From NCBI RefSeq assembly GCF_017086405.1, contig NZ_CP070973.1:1550001-1614000 (forward strand): a stretch of 64,000 nt of DNA, written 5' to 3'. Position 1 is the stretch's first letter. Each line of letters opens with the position of its first letter. Shown one piece after another: positions 1 through 9,602 of the stretch. The DNA comes from Mycobacterium gordonae (GTDB lineage Bacteria > Actinomycetota > Actinomycetes > Mycobacteriales > Mycobacteriaceae). Below the pieces are notes generated by a model, which did not search any database, was not told the origin of the DNA, and worked only from the letters and a program-made list of their open reading frames with translations. A program made the translations under genes and the position numbers.

Positions 1-82
1 TGCAGATCGGTCCTGCTCGCGTCGCGGCCCGGATTGGATCAGAGGATTGTTTTGCCTGGTCAACGGCAATAAACTCGTCGCC

Positions 83-1312
83 ATGGCAGCGCTGGTGCCT
101 GGGGCTCAAACCGAGCCTTTCGGGCGCCTACTTTCCCAGGGCAGCTTTTACACCGCCGGGATGCAACTCAGCAACGGCGCGGTGGTACTGCCCTACATCA
201 GCGCGCATCTGGGGATCACCTGGGTGGCCGCTCTGCTGTTCCCGGCATACGGACTCGGGTCGATCGTGGGAAACTCATTGTCGCCGGTGGTGCTGCAGCG
301 GGCTGGTCAGATGCGCCACCTGCTGCTGGCCGCGATTGCGGCCAGCGCTGCCGCGCTCTTCATCTGCGACGTGGTCGTTCCGTGGGATGGTGCCCTGGTA
401 GGCGCGGTTTTTCTGGTGACGAGTGCGGGTGGGGGAGTGGTCGTTGCGATCTCGAGCGTCGCATACACCGACATGATCGCCAGCAAACTGTGCGCGGTGC
501 GCCGGGGCGAACTGCTGCTTATTCAAGGCGCGATCGGGTCGGTGCTGGCCACCGTCGTCGCGCTGCTGGTGGTGCCGGCGCTGGCCCGCGGCGACGAGAT
601 GGCGTTGCATCGTGACCTGCTGTGGCTGGGTGCCGCGGGACTTGTCGCCTCCGCTGTCGCGGCGCTGTTCGTCGGTCCCATGCGGGCCAACTCGATCCCG
701 GCCCGTCTGTCGTTGTGTGACGTTTACCGGCAGGGCTTTGCGATCGCGCGATCGCAGCCGTGGTTCCGCCAGTTTGCGATCACCTACCTGTTGTTCGCTC
801 CGGTCGCCCTCGGCACCACCTTTTACACCTTGCGTGTCGCCCACCGCACCGGCAGTCTGAACCTGCTTGTGATCCTTTCCAGCGTCGCGCTCATCTTCGG
901 TTCGGCGCTGTGGCGCAAGATCAACGCCCGCTTCGGCGTGCGCGGCATGTTGCTCGGTAGCGCAATGCTGAGCGCGGCGGCAGCACTGTGGTGCATCGCC
1001 GCCCAATCATGCGGACTGTGGAACCATCTGTGGGCCTACGGCACAGTGTTCTTTATGGCGACGATCGCCGCCCAAGCCGTCCTCGTGGCGGCCATGTCGT
1101 GGATCAGCATCGTGGCCCCAGGACAACACCGAGGCACGCTGATCGGGTTCTGCTCGACGTTGGTGGCGGTCGAGTCGGCGATGCTGGGCGGGGTTCTCGG
1201 CGGCATCGCGCAGCAACGCTCGGACACCTGGCCGGACTTCGTCGTCCTGACCCTGTCGCTGCTGGCCGCTGTGTCGGCTATCGGCGCGCCGGGGTCCGAG
1301 GCCCAGCGATAG
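83..1312 (+). CDS. Major facilitator superfamily permease
   Basis: The product is about 409 residues, almost entirely hydrophobic, with roughly a dozen predicted membrane segments broken by short basic loops (for example RRGE near the middle). This is the usual size and pattern of a 12-helix MFS transporter. No substrate can be read from the sequence. A TTG start 36 bases upstream is possible, but the ATG at 83 gives a more natural N-terminus; neither has a strong ribosome binding site. It converges on the mmpL gene, with about 20 bases between the stops. M. tuberculosis has the MFS gene sugI next to dacB1, so this may be a positional counterpart, but I cannot claim orthology. Confidence 0.8.
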   Translation: MAALVPGAQTEPFGRLLSQGSFYTAGMQLSNGAVVLPYISAHLGITWVAALLFPAYGLGSIVGNSLSPVVLQRAGQMRHLLLAAIAASAAALFICDVVVPWDGALVGAVFLVTSAGGGVVVAISSVAYTDMIASKLCAVRRGELLLIQGAIGSVLATVVALLVVPALARGDEMALHRDLLWLGAAGLVASAVAALFVGPMRANSIPARLSLCDVYRQGFAIARSQPWFRQFAITYLLFAPVALGTTFYTLRVAHRTGSLNLLVILSSVALIFGSALWRKINARFGVRGMLLGSAMLSAAAALWCIAAQSCGLWNHLWAYGTVFFMATIAAQAVLVAAMSWISIVAPGQHRGTLIGFCSTLVAVESAMLGGVLGGIAQQRSDTWPDFVVLTLSLLAAVSAIGAPGSEAQR

Positions 1313-1333
1313 CCGGCGTCGTAGCTTGCCGTC

Positions 1334-4234
1334 TCATGGCGCGGGCGGGCGCGGTGACCGGTCGGTGGGTGCCAGCAGCAGCGCCCGCACCAGGCGCCGG
1401 GGTCCGTGCGGCCGAAGCATCTGGCTGGCCGGCCGCGGGCGCACCCGTTGCGGCCACCAGAACCAGCGGCCGAGCAACGCGGCGATCGACGGCGTCATGA
1501 AAGAGCGCACGATCAGGGTGTCGAACAGCAACCCCAAGCCGATCGTGGTGCCGATCTGCCCGATGATCCGCAGATCGCTGAAGACGAACAGCGACATGGT
1601 CACGGCGAACACCATGCCGGCGGCCGTCACCACCCCGCCGGTGCCGGCCATGGCGCGGATGATGCCGGTGTTCAAACCGGCGCCGATCTCTTCTTTGAGC
1701 CGCGAGACGAGCAGCAGGTTGTAGTCCGACCCGACGGCAAGCAGCAGGATCACCGACATCGCCAGGACCAGCCAGTACAGGTCGACGCCGAGGAGGTCCT
1801 GCCAGACAAGCACGGACAGGCCGAACGAGGAACCCATGGACACCAGCACCGTTCCGACGATGACCGCGGCGGCGATGACACTGCGGGTGACGATCATCAT
1901 GATGATCACGATGAGGCTGATCGCGGCCACCCCGGCGATCAACAGGTCGTAGACGGCTGCCTCCTGAATGTCCTTGAATGTGGCCGCAGTGCCGCCCAGG
2001 GCGACCAGTGCACCCTGCAGAGGTGTTCCTTTCAACGCCTCGGCCGCAGCCTGCTTGATCGGCCCGACGCGGGAAATGCCGGCGGGCGTCGCCGGGTCAC
2101 CGTCCAGCGCGATGATGAATCGGGCGGCTTTTCCGTCCGGCGACAGGAACATCTTCAAGCCCCGTTTGAAATCGGGATTCTCAAATGCCGACTGCGGCAG
2201 ATAAAACGAGTCGTCGATCTGGGCCGCGTCGAAGACCCGGCCCATCGCGCCGGGGTCCTTGCTGTTGATCTCGGACTGTTTGTAGAACGATTCCAAGGTC
2301 CCGTGCCAGACCACCAGCATGTCCCGCATGATGGTCATCGTGGAAATCATGGGTGGAATCTGCTCGCGCATTTGTGGCAGCAGCGTGACCAGAATATCCA
2401 TGTCCTTGACCAGATATTCAAGCTTCTCACTCAGCTGGTCGACACTGTCGAACATGTCGAATATCTGTCGGATCGACCAGCAGGCGGGTATATCGAAACA
2501 GTGCCGTTCCCAATAAAAGTAATTGCGAACCGGCCGAAAGAAATCTTCAAAATTCGCCAATTTGTCGCGCAGCGTATCCGTGATACTAGACATATCGTGG
2601 GTGAGGTGATCCATATCGACGGTGTTGTCGATGACCTGGCCCATGAGGTCATACATGTGGTGCATCACTTCGATGGACAGATCCATCGCCTGTTCCTGCA
2701 CCACCATATCGTTCAGCCGGTCCTTCATGAACTGCATGTTCTCGGCGTTGTTGACACCTTGCATGCTGATGATGAACGGGATCGAGGTGTGCTTCATGGA
2801 CGTCCCCAAGGGCCGGGTAATGGATTTCACCTGGGCGATTCCGGGGCTGTGAAAGACGGCTTTGGCGACCTTGTCGAGCACCAGCATGTCCACCGGATTG
2901 CGCATGTCCCGGTCGGATTCGATCAACAACACCTCGGGATTCAGTCGCGCCTGTTGAAAGTGGCGTCCCGCCGCCGCGTCCCCGACATTGGACGGCATGT
3001 TGGCTGGCATGAACTTGCGGAGGTCGTAGGTGGTGCGATAGCTGGGCAGGGCCAGCAGGCCGATGAACGCGACGATGCAGGTGGCGGCGAGCACCGGGCC
3101 GGGCCAACGCACGATCGCGGTCCCCACCCGGCGCCAGCGGCGGGTCTTCATCCTGCGTTTGGGTTCGAACAGGCCCAGCAGACTGCCGATGGTCAGGACG
3201 GCGGGACCGAGGGTGACCGCGGCGAGGACCGCGACGAGCATGCCCACGGCACAGGGGGCGCCGAGCGATTGAAAGTAGGGAAGGCGGGCGAAGCTCAGGC
3301 AGTACATGGCACCGGCAATGGTCAGGCCCGAGCCCAGAATCACGTGTGTGGTTCCGTGGAACATGGTGAAATACGCCGTTTCGCGGTCCTGTCCCGCGTA
3401 GCGCGCCTCGTGGTAGCGGCCGAGCATGAATATCGCGTAATCGGTGCTGGCCGCGATTGCCAGGAGGGTCAGCAGATTGACCGCCAGGGTGGAGAGTCCG
3501 AAAATGTGGTGATAGGCCAGAAAGGCGACGACTCCCCGAATTGCGCCGAGATTGATGCCGACCATGATGAGGACCAAGATCATGGTGACGACGGACCGAT
3601 AAATAAGAAGCAGCATCGCCGCGATCACCAGGCTGGTGATCAGGGTGACCCGTGCGATGCTCTGGTCGCCGGCTTCCGCTTGATCAGCATTCAACGCAGT
3701 CGGACCGGTGACGTATGCCTTGATCCCGCGCGGTGGTGGAATGCTTTCCACGCTATGCCGGACCACGTGCACCGAATCGTATGCGGCTGTTTCGCCGCTG
3801 CCAACGAGATACACGACGACGTATGCGGCCTTGTCGTCCGGACTCTGTGATCCCGCTGCCGTCAGCGGGTCTCCCCAAAAATCCTGGATGTGGGCGACGT
3901 GGCGGGTGTCGGCGGAAAGTTTGTCGATCACGGCTTTGTAAAAACGGTGAGCATCGTCGCCGAGCGGTTTGCCGGACTCCAGCACAATGGTGACGGCGTA
4001 ATCGGAATCGAACTCGTGAAACAACTGACCCACGCGCTTGATCGTCTGGATCGAGTCCGAGTCGACGGGACTCATCGAGACCGAACGGGCCTTTCCAACC
4101 ACTTCCAATTGCGGTATCGCAAGGTTGACGACCGCGGTCAGCCCCAGCCACAGCAGCGTGATGAGCACCGCGAACCGGCGGATCATTCGGGACAGGAGCG
4201 GGGCGGAGTCCGGTGTCTCTTCTGTTCGCGTCAT
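1334..4234 (-). CDS. mmpL: MmpL-family RND transporter
   Basis: This 966-residue RND-superfamily exporter is of the mycobacterial membrane protein large type. MmpL proteins move lipids or siderophores across the inner membrane using proton motive force. The first membrane helix (about residues 20-40) is followed by a large periplasmic domain. The proton-relay motifs are visible in both halves: [16 protein letters not shown] in the first bundle and [15 protein letters not shown] in the second. A second large periplasmic loop, rich in [14 protein letters not shown] helices, matches the MmpL4/5 class. Its ATG overlaps the stop of the upstream mmpS gene (ATGA), so the two are one translationally coupled operon. 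The presence of an MmpS partner favours the siderophore/glycopeptidolipid branch, but the cargo is not determined. Confidence 0.93.
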   Translation of the reverse strand: MTRTEETPDSAPLLSRMIRRFAVLITLLWLGLTAVVNLAIPQLEVVGKARSVSMSPVDSDSIQTIKRVGQLFHEFDSDYAVTIVLESGKPLGDDAHRFYKAVIDKLSADTRHVAHIQDFWGDPLTAAGSQSPDDKAAYVVVYLVGSGETAAYDSVHVVRHSVESIPPPRGIKAYVTGPTALNADQAEAGDQSIARVTLITSLVIAAMLLLIYRSVVTMILVLIMVGINLGAIRGVVAFLAYHHIFGLSTLAVNLLTLLAIAASTDYAIFMLGRYHEARYAGQDRETAYFTMFHGTTHVILGSGLTIAGAMYCLSFARLPYFQSLGAPCAVGMLVAVLAAVTLGPAVLTIGSLLGLFEPKRRMKTRRWRRVGTAIVRWPGPVLAATCIVAFIGLLALPSYRTTYDLRKFMPANMPSNVGDAAAGRHFQQARLNPEVLLIESDRDMRNPVDMLVLDKVAKAVFHSPGIAQVKSITRPLGTSMKHTSIPFIISMQGVNNAENMQFMKDRLNDMVVQEQAMDLSIEVMHHMYDLMGQVIDNTVDMDHLTHDMSSITDTLRDKLANFEDFFRPVRNYFYWERHCFDIPACWSIRQIFDMFDSVDQLSEKLEYLVKDMDILVTLLPQMREQIPPMISTMTIMRDMLVVWHGTLESFYKQSEINSKDPGAMGRVFDAAQIDDSFYLPQSAFENPDFKRGLKMFLSPDGKAARFIIALDGDPATPAGISRVGPIKQAAAEALKGTPLQGALVALGGTAATFKDIQEAAVYDLLIAGVAAISLIVIIMMIVTRSVIAAAVIVGTVLVSMGSSFGLSVLVWQDLLGVDLYWLVLAMSVILLLAVGSDYNLLLVSRLKEEIGAGLNTGIIRAMAGTGGVVTAAGMVFAVTMSLFVFSDLRIIGQIGTTIGLGLLFDTLIVRSFMTPSIAALLGRWFWWPQRVRPRPASQMLRPHGPRRLVRALLLAPTDRSPRPPAP

Positions 4235-4686
4235 GCCGAGGTCACCTGGCAGAAGGTCAACGCTTTCGGGCCCGTCTCCGATCGCTCGTCTTTGACCGTG
4301 CCGTTCACCAGGATTCGGCAGCCGATCTGGTCACTGCCGCTCTGCGCCAGCAGGTTGACGGTGACCGCCGGAAGGGGCGTCTCGACGGTCTGCGACCAGG
4401 GCAGCGGCGTGTCGGCAAGCCGTTGCACCCTGGCGTCCGGGTCCAGGTAGGCGATCTTTGCCGTCGGTGCGGGGCCGAAAACCTCGTAGGTCACGCGTTT
4501 GGGGGCGAACTGCGGGAGGTCGTCGTCGGCCGCGATCCTGATCGGGGGGAGCGACTGTACGCGGAGCATGGTGTGCAGGCGATAGATCCCGAGCGCCGCC
4601 ACGACGACCACGATCAGGACGGCGAGCAGTAGCCACGTTCGTCTCAGAACGCGGGTGATCGAAAACGTCCGCTGTCGTGCGTTCAT
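4231..4686 (-). CDS. mmpS: MmpS accessory protein
   Basis: A 151-residue protein with a short basic cytoplasmic tail, one membrane helix at about residues 15-32 and a periplasmic beta-rich domain. The domain carries the typical MmpS pattern VTYEVFGPA near residue 68, then a W(S)QT segment and CRI..NG near the end. MmpS proteins assemble with the cognate MmpL pump and are needed for export of siderophores or surface lipids. The gene overlaps mmpL by 4 bases (ATGA). Length agrees with the family norm of about 140-150 residues. Confidence 0.92.
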   Translation of the reverse strand: MNARQRTFSITRVLRRTWLLLAVLIVVVVAALGIYRLHTMLRVQSLPPIRIAADDDLPQFAPKRVTYEVFGPAPTAKIAYLDPDARVQRLADTPLPWSQTVETPLPAVTVNLLAQSGSDQIGCRILVNGTVKDERSETGPKALTFCQVTSA

Positions 4687-4800
4687 CCGCGGCGAACGTA
4701 CACCTCAAAGGGCTGCTAGAGCGGAAATTTGAGGCATTCGTTACCAAGCGCCGCGAAAGTGGCGGCCATTGCGGGCAAACAACGAGCGATACAGCGGGTC

Positions 4801-6033
4801 TCAGTGCTGTGCGCGGCCGTTCATCGAGCGCGCCACCAGGATCAATCCGAACACGATCACGGTGCCGATGACGGCTACGCCGACGCGTATCGGCAGCGAG
4901 TCCGCCGAGGACATCAGACCTGCGGCCTGGTTGCTGTCGGGTGCCCGACTGGCCGGACTCTCCTTGGTCACCAGCGAAGGGTCGGGCTCGATCAGCGAGC
5001 CCACCTGGGTGCCCTGAGCGGTGCTGAACCCATAATCGAGCAGGTGTGCGGCCTGCTCCCACGGAGCGATCGGCTGGCGGGTGCCGTGTAACAGCACCGC
5101 CATCAGGCGCCGGCCGTTGCGATTGGCCGCGCCCACGAAGGTCTGACCGGCGTCGTCGGTGTAGCCCGTCTTGCCGCCCATCGCTCCCGGGTAGTGGTAG
5201 AGCAACTGGTTGTCGTTCTCCAGTTCGTAGCCGGGATGGTCGCCGTGGCCGGGGAAGTCGAAGGTGCGGGTCGCAACGATGTCGGCGAAGACGGGGTTGC
5301 GCCAGGCGTACCGGTAGAACAGCCCGATGTCGTAGGCCGAGGTGCTCATGCCGGGGCCGTCCAGCCCGGACGGCGTGGCGACCCGGGTGTCCCGGCCGCC
5401 CAGCTTGGTGGCCAGCACGTTGAGCTTCTCCAGTGCCTGCTGCATGCCTCCGAGTTGCATGGCCAGCGCGTGGGCGGCGTCGTTGCCGGAGTGCATCAGC
5501 AGGCCGTGCAGCAACTGGTTGATGGTGTAGGTGCCGCCGGCGTCCACGCCGACCTTGGTGCCCTCGGCGGCCGCGTCGTCGTCGGTTCCCGGGACGGCCT
5601 TGTTCTGGCTGAACGCGTTGATGGACGCCATTGCGACCAGGACCTTGATGATGCTGGCGGGGCGGTGCCGGCCGTGCGGATCACGGGCGGCGATGACGGC
5701 GCCGCTGTCGAGGTCCGCGACCAGCCACGCCTCGGCGGAGATGTCGCCGGGCACCGGGGGAGTGTCGGGCGCGGCCACGATGCCGCAACTGCTCAGCGCA
5801 TTGCCGCCTACCGGAGTCGGCGGCAGGGCCAGCGGCAGTGGCGGTTCGCCGGCGCGGGGTACCTCGGAGGAGTCGACCGCCGGTGGGGTGTTGATCTTGT
5901 AGGGGCAGTTGGCGGCCTGTGGATTCACTTCGGCGCTGGGCTCGGCGTTGGCCGGCGCGCCTGACCCGCTGATCGCGAAAACCGCTGCGGCCAGGCACGA
6001 CGCTGCGCGTAAAGAGGTCCGTGTGAAGGGCAT
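4801..6033 (-). CDS. dacB1: D-alanyl-D-alanine carboxypeptidase DacB1
   Basis: A 410-residue serine D,D-carboxypeptidase (penicillin-binding protein, peptidase S11) that trims terminal D-alanine from peptidoglycan stem peptides. A signal peptide covers about residues 1-30. The three active-site motifs are all present: S127-I-I-K, S182-G-N and K288-T-G. A C-terminal membrane helix (about residues 380-402) followed by a short basic tail anchors it, as in M. tuberculosis DacB1 (Rv3330). A proline-rich stretch separates the signal peptide from the catalytic domain. It is transcribed alone; the start of the MerR gene lies about 130 bases away on the other strand, so the two share an intergenic promoter region. 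Confidence 0.93.
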   Translation of the reverse strand: MPFTRTSLRAASCLAAAVFAISGSGAPANAEPSAEVNPQAANCPYKINTPPAVDSSEVPRAGEPPLPLALPPTPVGGNALSSCGIVAAPDTPPVPGDISAEAWLVADLDSGAVIAARDPHGRHRPASIIKVLVAMASINAFSQNKAVPGTDDDAAAEGTKVGVDAGGTYTINQLLHGLLMHSGNDAAHALAMQLGGMQQALEKLNVLATKLGGRDTRVATPSGLDGPGMSTSAYDIGLFYRYAWRNPVFADIVATRTFDFPGHGDHPGYELENDNQLLYHYPGAMGGKTGYTDDAGQTFVGAANRNGRRLMAVLLHGTRQPIAPWEQAAHLLDYGFSTAQGTQVGSLIEPDPSLVTKESPASRAPDSNQAAGLMSSADSLPIRVGVAVIGTVIVFGLILVARSMNGRAQH

Positions 6034-6124
6034 CGCTGAGCAGATTAGGGGATCGGCGCGCCGATCGCCGGACGCCGCGCTGTGACTGGTGTAGCGGAAG
6101 TTGCATACCCGAGGCGTCAGTATT

Positions 6125-6156
6125 TGACAGTGTCGAATTAATAGATGACACTGTCA
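6125..6156. promoter_or_regulatory. Double TGACA-N-TGTCA palindrome before the MerR gene
   Basis: Two odd-length palindromes lie here. Site 1 is TGACAGTGTC (6125-6134) and site 2 is TGACACTGTCA (6146-6156). Their centres (6130 and 6151) are 21 bases apart, close to two helical turns, so proteins bound at both would sit on the same face. Taken together the two sites also form a larger dyad. A TTGACA hexamer at 6124-6129 could be the -35 element of the MerR promoter. Autoregulation by the downstream MerR protein is inferred. A third copy of the half-site lies inside the gene at 6631-6640. Confidence 0.6.
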
Positions 6157-6162
6157 GGTGTT

Positions 6163-6741
6163 ATGGAACTGCTCACCTTGCCCGAATTCGCCGCTGCGGC
6201 CGCCGAGGCCGTGCGGGCCTCCGGCGCAGCGCCGGACAACCGTCAGGCCAAGGCCGTCCCGGCCGAGCGCATGGTGCGCTACTACACGGCGCGCGGGTTG
6301 TTGCCCCGGCCCGGAAACCGGGGCCGGGCCCTGATCTACGGGCGCACGCACCTGGTGCGGCTGGTCGCCATCAAGCGCCTGCAGGGCCGGGGCCTGTCGC
6401 TGGACGAGATCGCCGAGCGCCTGGCCGCCATGTCTTCGGCGCAGGTCGAGGAGCTGGCCGCCATCCCCGACAGCGCGCTGCCGGCCGGACTGGGAGATCC
6501 GGAGCCGGCTGCAGAACCCGCGCGCGCGGCCGGAGCATTCTGGCGCGCAGTTCCCGACGCCGCTCCCGAAGCCGTCCCCGACGCGGCTCCCGCGCCGACC
6601 GTCACCCCCTTGCAGGCCGTCCGGCTGTCCGACACTGTCACGTTGCTCGTCGACGGGCCGTTACCTGCACTGGACTCCCTGCGCCGCGCCGCCGCGCCGC
6701 TGTTGGACCTGCTCGCCAATCCAGGAAAGGAATCCCGATGA
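6163..6741 (+). CDS. MerR-family transcriptional regulator
   Basis: About 192 residues. The N-terminal half has a winged-helix MerR signature: VRYYTARGLLPRPGNRGR, then a wing ending in TH(L)VRLVAIKRLQGRGLSLDEIAERLAAM. The C-terminal half is Ala/Pro-rich, with no cysteines suggesting metal binding and no recognisable effector domain. The ATG at 6145 lies inside the palindrome, so I prefer the in-frame ATG at 6163; neither has a clear Shine-Dalgarno, so a leaderless mRNA is possible. The stop overlaps the start of the VIT/VWA gene (ATGA), so the regulator and its neighbour are co-translated and probably work together. The signal sensed is unknown. Confidence 0.85.
   Translation: MELLTLPEFAAAAAEAVRASGAAPDNRQAKAVPAERMVRYYTARGLLPRPGNRGRALIYGRTHLVRLVAIKRLQGRGLSLDEIAERLAAMSSAQVEELAAIPDSALPAGLGDPEPAAEPARAAGAFWRAVPDAAPEAVPDAAPAPTVTPLQAVRLSDTVTLLVDGPLPALDSLRRAAAPLLDLLANPGKESR
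6631..6640. promoter_or_regulatory. Intragenic GACACTGTCA half-site
   Basis: The 10-base sequence GACACTGTCA repeats site 2 of the palindrome pair upstream of this MerR gene and lies about 100 bases before the start of the VIT/VWA gene. It could be an auxiliary or looping operator, or chance within a Val-Thr coding stretch. Exact identity over 10 bases in such a short region is why it is listed. Confidence 0.3.
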
Positions 6742-9029
6742 GTGCTGAGTTGTTGCCGCTGCTTCCCGTCGAAACCGCGCAACCGATTCGGGCCGGCCGG
6801 CCCGGCTGCGCTCAACTGAGCGCCGGCGACGGCCGGCCCCTACCGCTGAAGGCGCTGCACGTCGAGACCGCGCTGGTCGGCATGACGGCCAGTTCCAGAG
6901 TGCGACAGCGATTCGTCAACGCCGGCGACACCACGATCGAGGCCACCTATGTGTTCCCACTGCCGGCGCGCGCCGGTGTGACCGAGTTTTCCGCGGAGCT
7001 GGCCGGACGCCGGGTGATCGGTGTACTCAAGGAACGCGGGCAGGCCCGGGCGGACTATGAACAGGCGCTGGTGTCCGGCCAGCGCGCCGCGATCGTGGAG
7101 GAGGACCGCTCGGACGTGTTCTCGGTGCGGGTGGGCAACCTCGGGCCCGGCGAGGAAGCCACCATCGAGATGCGGTTGACCGGCCCACTGTCGTTCGAAG
7201 ACGGCGAAGCGACCTTCCGCTTTCCGCTGGTGGTCGCCCCGCGCTACACCACCGGGACGGCGGTGCCCGGTGACCAGACCGGCAGCGGCTTGGCCCCTGA
7301 CACCGATGCGGTTCCCGACGCATCCCGGGTGACCCCGCCGCGTCTGCTGGACTCCGACGAGCGTCCCGAACTGCAGATCTCGCTGAGTCTGGACGGGGCC
7401 GGGTTCGCGGTCTCAGAACTGCGGTCCTCGCTGCCGACCGCTGTCGGCGAAGCCGACGGGGTTACCCGATTGCAGCTGCAGCCTGGCGCACGCGCGGACC
7501 GCGACTTCGTGCTGCGCTTCAGGGTCGACCGCAGCGAGCTCTCGTCGTCGGCCTTAATGGTCCCGGACACCGAAGGAGACGAGGGCACCTGGTCGGTGAC
7601 GCTGGTGCCTCCGGTGCAGACGTCCAGTGCGCCCCGCGATGTCGTGGTGTTACTGGACCGCTCCGGCTCGATGGACGGCTGGAAGATGATCGCCGCCCGG
7701 CGGGCCGCGGGCCGGATCGTGGACATGCTCGACAGCGCCGACCGGTTCTGCGTGCTGGCTTTCGACGATCGAATCGACGTGCCCGCGGGCCTAGGTGGCG
7801 GTCTGCTGGACGCGACCGACCGCAACCGGTTTGCCGCCGCGTCGTGGCTGGGTTCGCTGGAAAGCCGCGGCGGGACCGTGATGGCCGAGCCCCTATACCA
7901 GGCGGTCGACATCCTGTCCGGAACCGGCGACGATCGCGAGGCCAGCGTTGTGCTGGTGACCGACGGGCAGATCACCGGCGAGGACCATCTGTTGCGGACG
8001 CTGGCGCACGCCGTCGGGCGGACGCGCATCTACTGTGTGGGCATCGACCGCGCCGTCAACGCCGGTTTTCTCGACCGGCTTGCGGGGCTGGGTCACGGCC
8101 GGTCGGAGCTGGTGGAGTCCGAGGAACGGCTGGACGAGGTGATGGCGCGGCTGGCCCGGACCATCGGGCGTCCGGCGCTGACCTCGCTACGGGTGCGCGC
8201 CGAGGGAGTGTCACTGCTTGACGGCACCGTCACTCCCGGCAGGTCGCCCGATGCTTTCGCGGGCATCCCGTGCGTGATCTCCGGTCGCTACCGCGGTTGC
8301 GGGGATGCGACGTTCCGCGTCGAGGCCGACGACTCGTTCGCCACCACGCTGCCTGCCCGTGTCGCCCCGGAAGCTGTTGCCGTGCAGACCAATTGGGCCC
8401 GGTCGGTGGTGCGTGACCTGGAGGACGACTACGCCTCGTACTCCGCCGACGACGAGCTGGCCGCGCGGCTGGTCGCCCATTCCGTGCGCTTCGGTGTGCT
8501 CTCGCGCTTCACCGCCTTCGTCGCGGTCGATCCCGAGCGCACCGACGCTGGGCCGCTGACCGAGGTCGTCCAGCCCGTCGAGCAGCCCTCGGGGTGGGCG
8601 ACGAATGTGGGGTATGCCCCATCGGGCGGGGCCTACGCGGTTGCGGCAAGGGCCGTCGCGATGCCCGCACCGGAGGGCATCATGCCCGCACCCGCGGGCG
8701 CGATGCCGCCGCCGGCCGGCGGTGCGCCCGAACAGGCGGCCGCCACCAAGCCCGCCCCGCTGCGACCGCTGGACAAGCTGCTCAAGCAGGTGGAGAAGGG
8801 AACCCAGGTGCGGCGGTCCGGTCTGGACGCGGTGCTCGAGGAGTTGAAGCGGCATCGCGACGCCGCCACCGACCCCGAGTTGCGGGACGCGCTCGACCAG
8901 CTGTGTGCCGCGCTGGCGCGGTTCCTGAAGCAGCCGACCGGCCCGCAGGGCCGGCAGGTTCTGGTGCAGATCGACGCGGTCAAGCGGACTATGTCGGAGC
9001 GGCCGGGCAAGCGGCGCTTCTGGAGGTGA
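6738..9029 (+). CDS. VIT and von Willebrand factor A domain protein
   Basis: A 763-residue protein. Residues about 25-170 form a VIT (vault/inter-alpha-trypsin) domain with the characteristic YVFPLPARAGV and RADYEQAL..G..A.I.E segments. Residues about 300-470 form a VWA domain with an intact MIDAS motif D307-R-S-G-S and a later TDGQ. A Pro/Ala linker (about residues 635-675) leads to a charged helical tail, KLLKQVEKG through the C-terminus. No signal peptide is visible, so it is probably cytoplasmic. VIT-VWA proteins mediate metal-dependent protein contacts, and the bacterial ones are poorly characterised. It is translationally coupled to the MerR regulator. The partner protein is unknown. 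Confidence 0.85.
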   Translation: MSAELLPLLPVETAQPIRAGRPGCAQLSAGDGRPLPLKALHVETALVGMTASSRVRQRFVNAGDTTIEATYVFPLPARAGVTEFSAELAGRRVIGVLKERGQARADYEQALVSGQRAAIVEEDRSDVFSVRVGNLGPGEEATIEMRLTGPLSFEDGEATFRFPLVVAPRYTTGTAVPGDQTGSGLAPDTDAVPDASRVTPPRLLDSDERPELQISLSLDGAGFAVSELRSSLPTAVGEADGVTRLQLQPGARADRDFVLRFRVDRSELSSSALMVPDTEGDEGTWSVTLVPPVQTSSAPRDVVVLLDRSGSMDGWKMIAARRAAGRIVDMLDSADRFCVLAFDDRIDVPAGLGGGLLDATDRNRFAAASWLGSLESRGGTVMAEPLYQAVDILSGTGDDREASVVLVTDGQITGEDHLLRTLAHAVGRTRIYCVGIDRAVNAGFLDRLAGLGHGRSELVESEERLDEVMARLARTIGRPALTSLRVRAEGVSLLDGTVTPGRSPDAFAGIPCVISGRYRGCGDATFRVEADDSFATTLPARVAPEAVAVQTNWARSVVRDLEDDYASYSADDELAARLVAHSVRFGVLSRFTAFVAVDPERTDAGPLTEVVQPVEQPSGWATNVGYAPSGGAYAVAARAVAMPAPEGIMPAPAGAMPPPAGGAPEQAAATKPAPLRPLDKLLKQVEKGTQVRRSGLDAVLEELKRHRDAATDPELRDALDQLCAALARFLKQPTGPQGRQVLVQIDAVKRTMSERPGKRRFWR

Positions 9030-9071
9030 CGAGGGGGCGAGCCATCTAGCGCAAATCAATTCACGAAAATA

Positions 9072-9099
9072 TTGACATGTAATCTATTGCATATATTGT
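9072..9099 (+). promoter_or_regulatory. Candidate promoter of the cupin-P450 cluster
   Basis: In an A+T-rich gap, TTGACA (9072-9077) is followed after 16 bases by TATTGT (9094-9099), a reasonable SigA-type promoter. A GGAGG at about 9120-9124 then precedes a five-codon frame (ATGACG at 9133) whose TGA overlaps the ATG of the cupin gene at 9147. This spacing is a sequence prediction only. Confidence 0.4.
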
Positions 9100-9146
9100 G
9101 GTCTCATCGTGTTTCGTTAGGAGGCTTGCCAGATGACGATGGTCCG

Positions 9147-9602
9147 ATGAGGATGGTCGACGTCCCCGCCGCCGTGCATGTCGGGGCCGACGAACTGCCG
9201 TTCGTCGACGTCGGTGACGGCTCGTTACTCAAGGTGATCCAGGTCAGGGCGGCCGAGGGCCTGTGGATCGTGGAGAACAAGTTCCGGGCGGGCTATGAGG
9301 TGAAGCGGCACAAACACACCGGGCCGGTGTACGCCTACACCACCTCGGGAGCCTGGCGATACCAGGAGTACAGCTACGTCAATCGTGCGGGATCGTTCCT
9401 GTACGAACCCGCCGGTTCCATCCACACGCTGCAGGTACTCGAGGACGACACCCATGTGTGGTTCCAGATCTACGGCGCCAACCTCAATCTCGACGCGGAC
9501 GGCAACATCGAGAGCGTCTATGACGCTACCAGCACCCTTGCGAACTACCTGTCATTGTGCGATGCCGCCGGTCTGCCCCGCCCCCAGGTGCTGATCGGAT
9601 GA
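9147..9602 (+). CDS. Cupin-fold dioxygenase-like protein
   Basis: About 151 residues, a single cupin barrel resembling the 2,4'-dihydroxyacetophenone dioxygenase / ChrR-type cupin group. The metal-site pattern is visible: KRHKHTGPVYAY supplies two histidines, then W.Y.E and a late H in GSIHTLQV. The reading frame is open upstream to 9072, but the start MRMVDVP at 9147 fits the cupin length and is coupled to a tiny upstream frame. Its stop overlaps the start of the P450 gene (ATGA), which suggests joint action on one small, perhaps aromatic or ketone, substrate. The substrate is not known. Confidence 0.78.
   Translation: MRMVDVPAAVHVGADELPFVDVGDGSLLKVIQVRAAEGLWIVENKFRAGYEVKRHKHTGPVYAYTTSGAWRYQEYSYVNRAGSFLYEPAGSIHTLQVLEDDTHVWFQIYGANLNLDADGNIESVYDATSTLANYLSLCDAAGLPRPQVLIG

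Noticed and set aside
1406..3850. 814-residue open frame antisense to mmpL
   Set aside because: Mirror of a real high-GC gene; Asp/His/Arg-rich composition, no domain, and mmpL shows clear motifs on the other strand.
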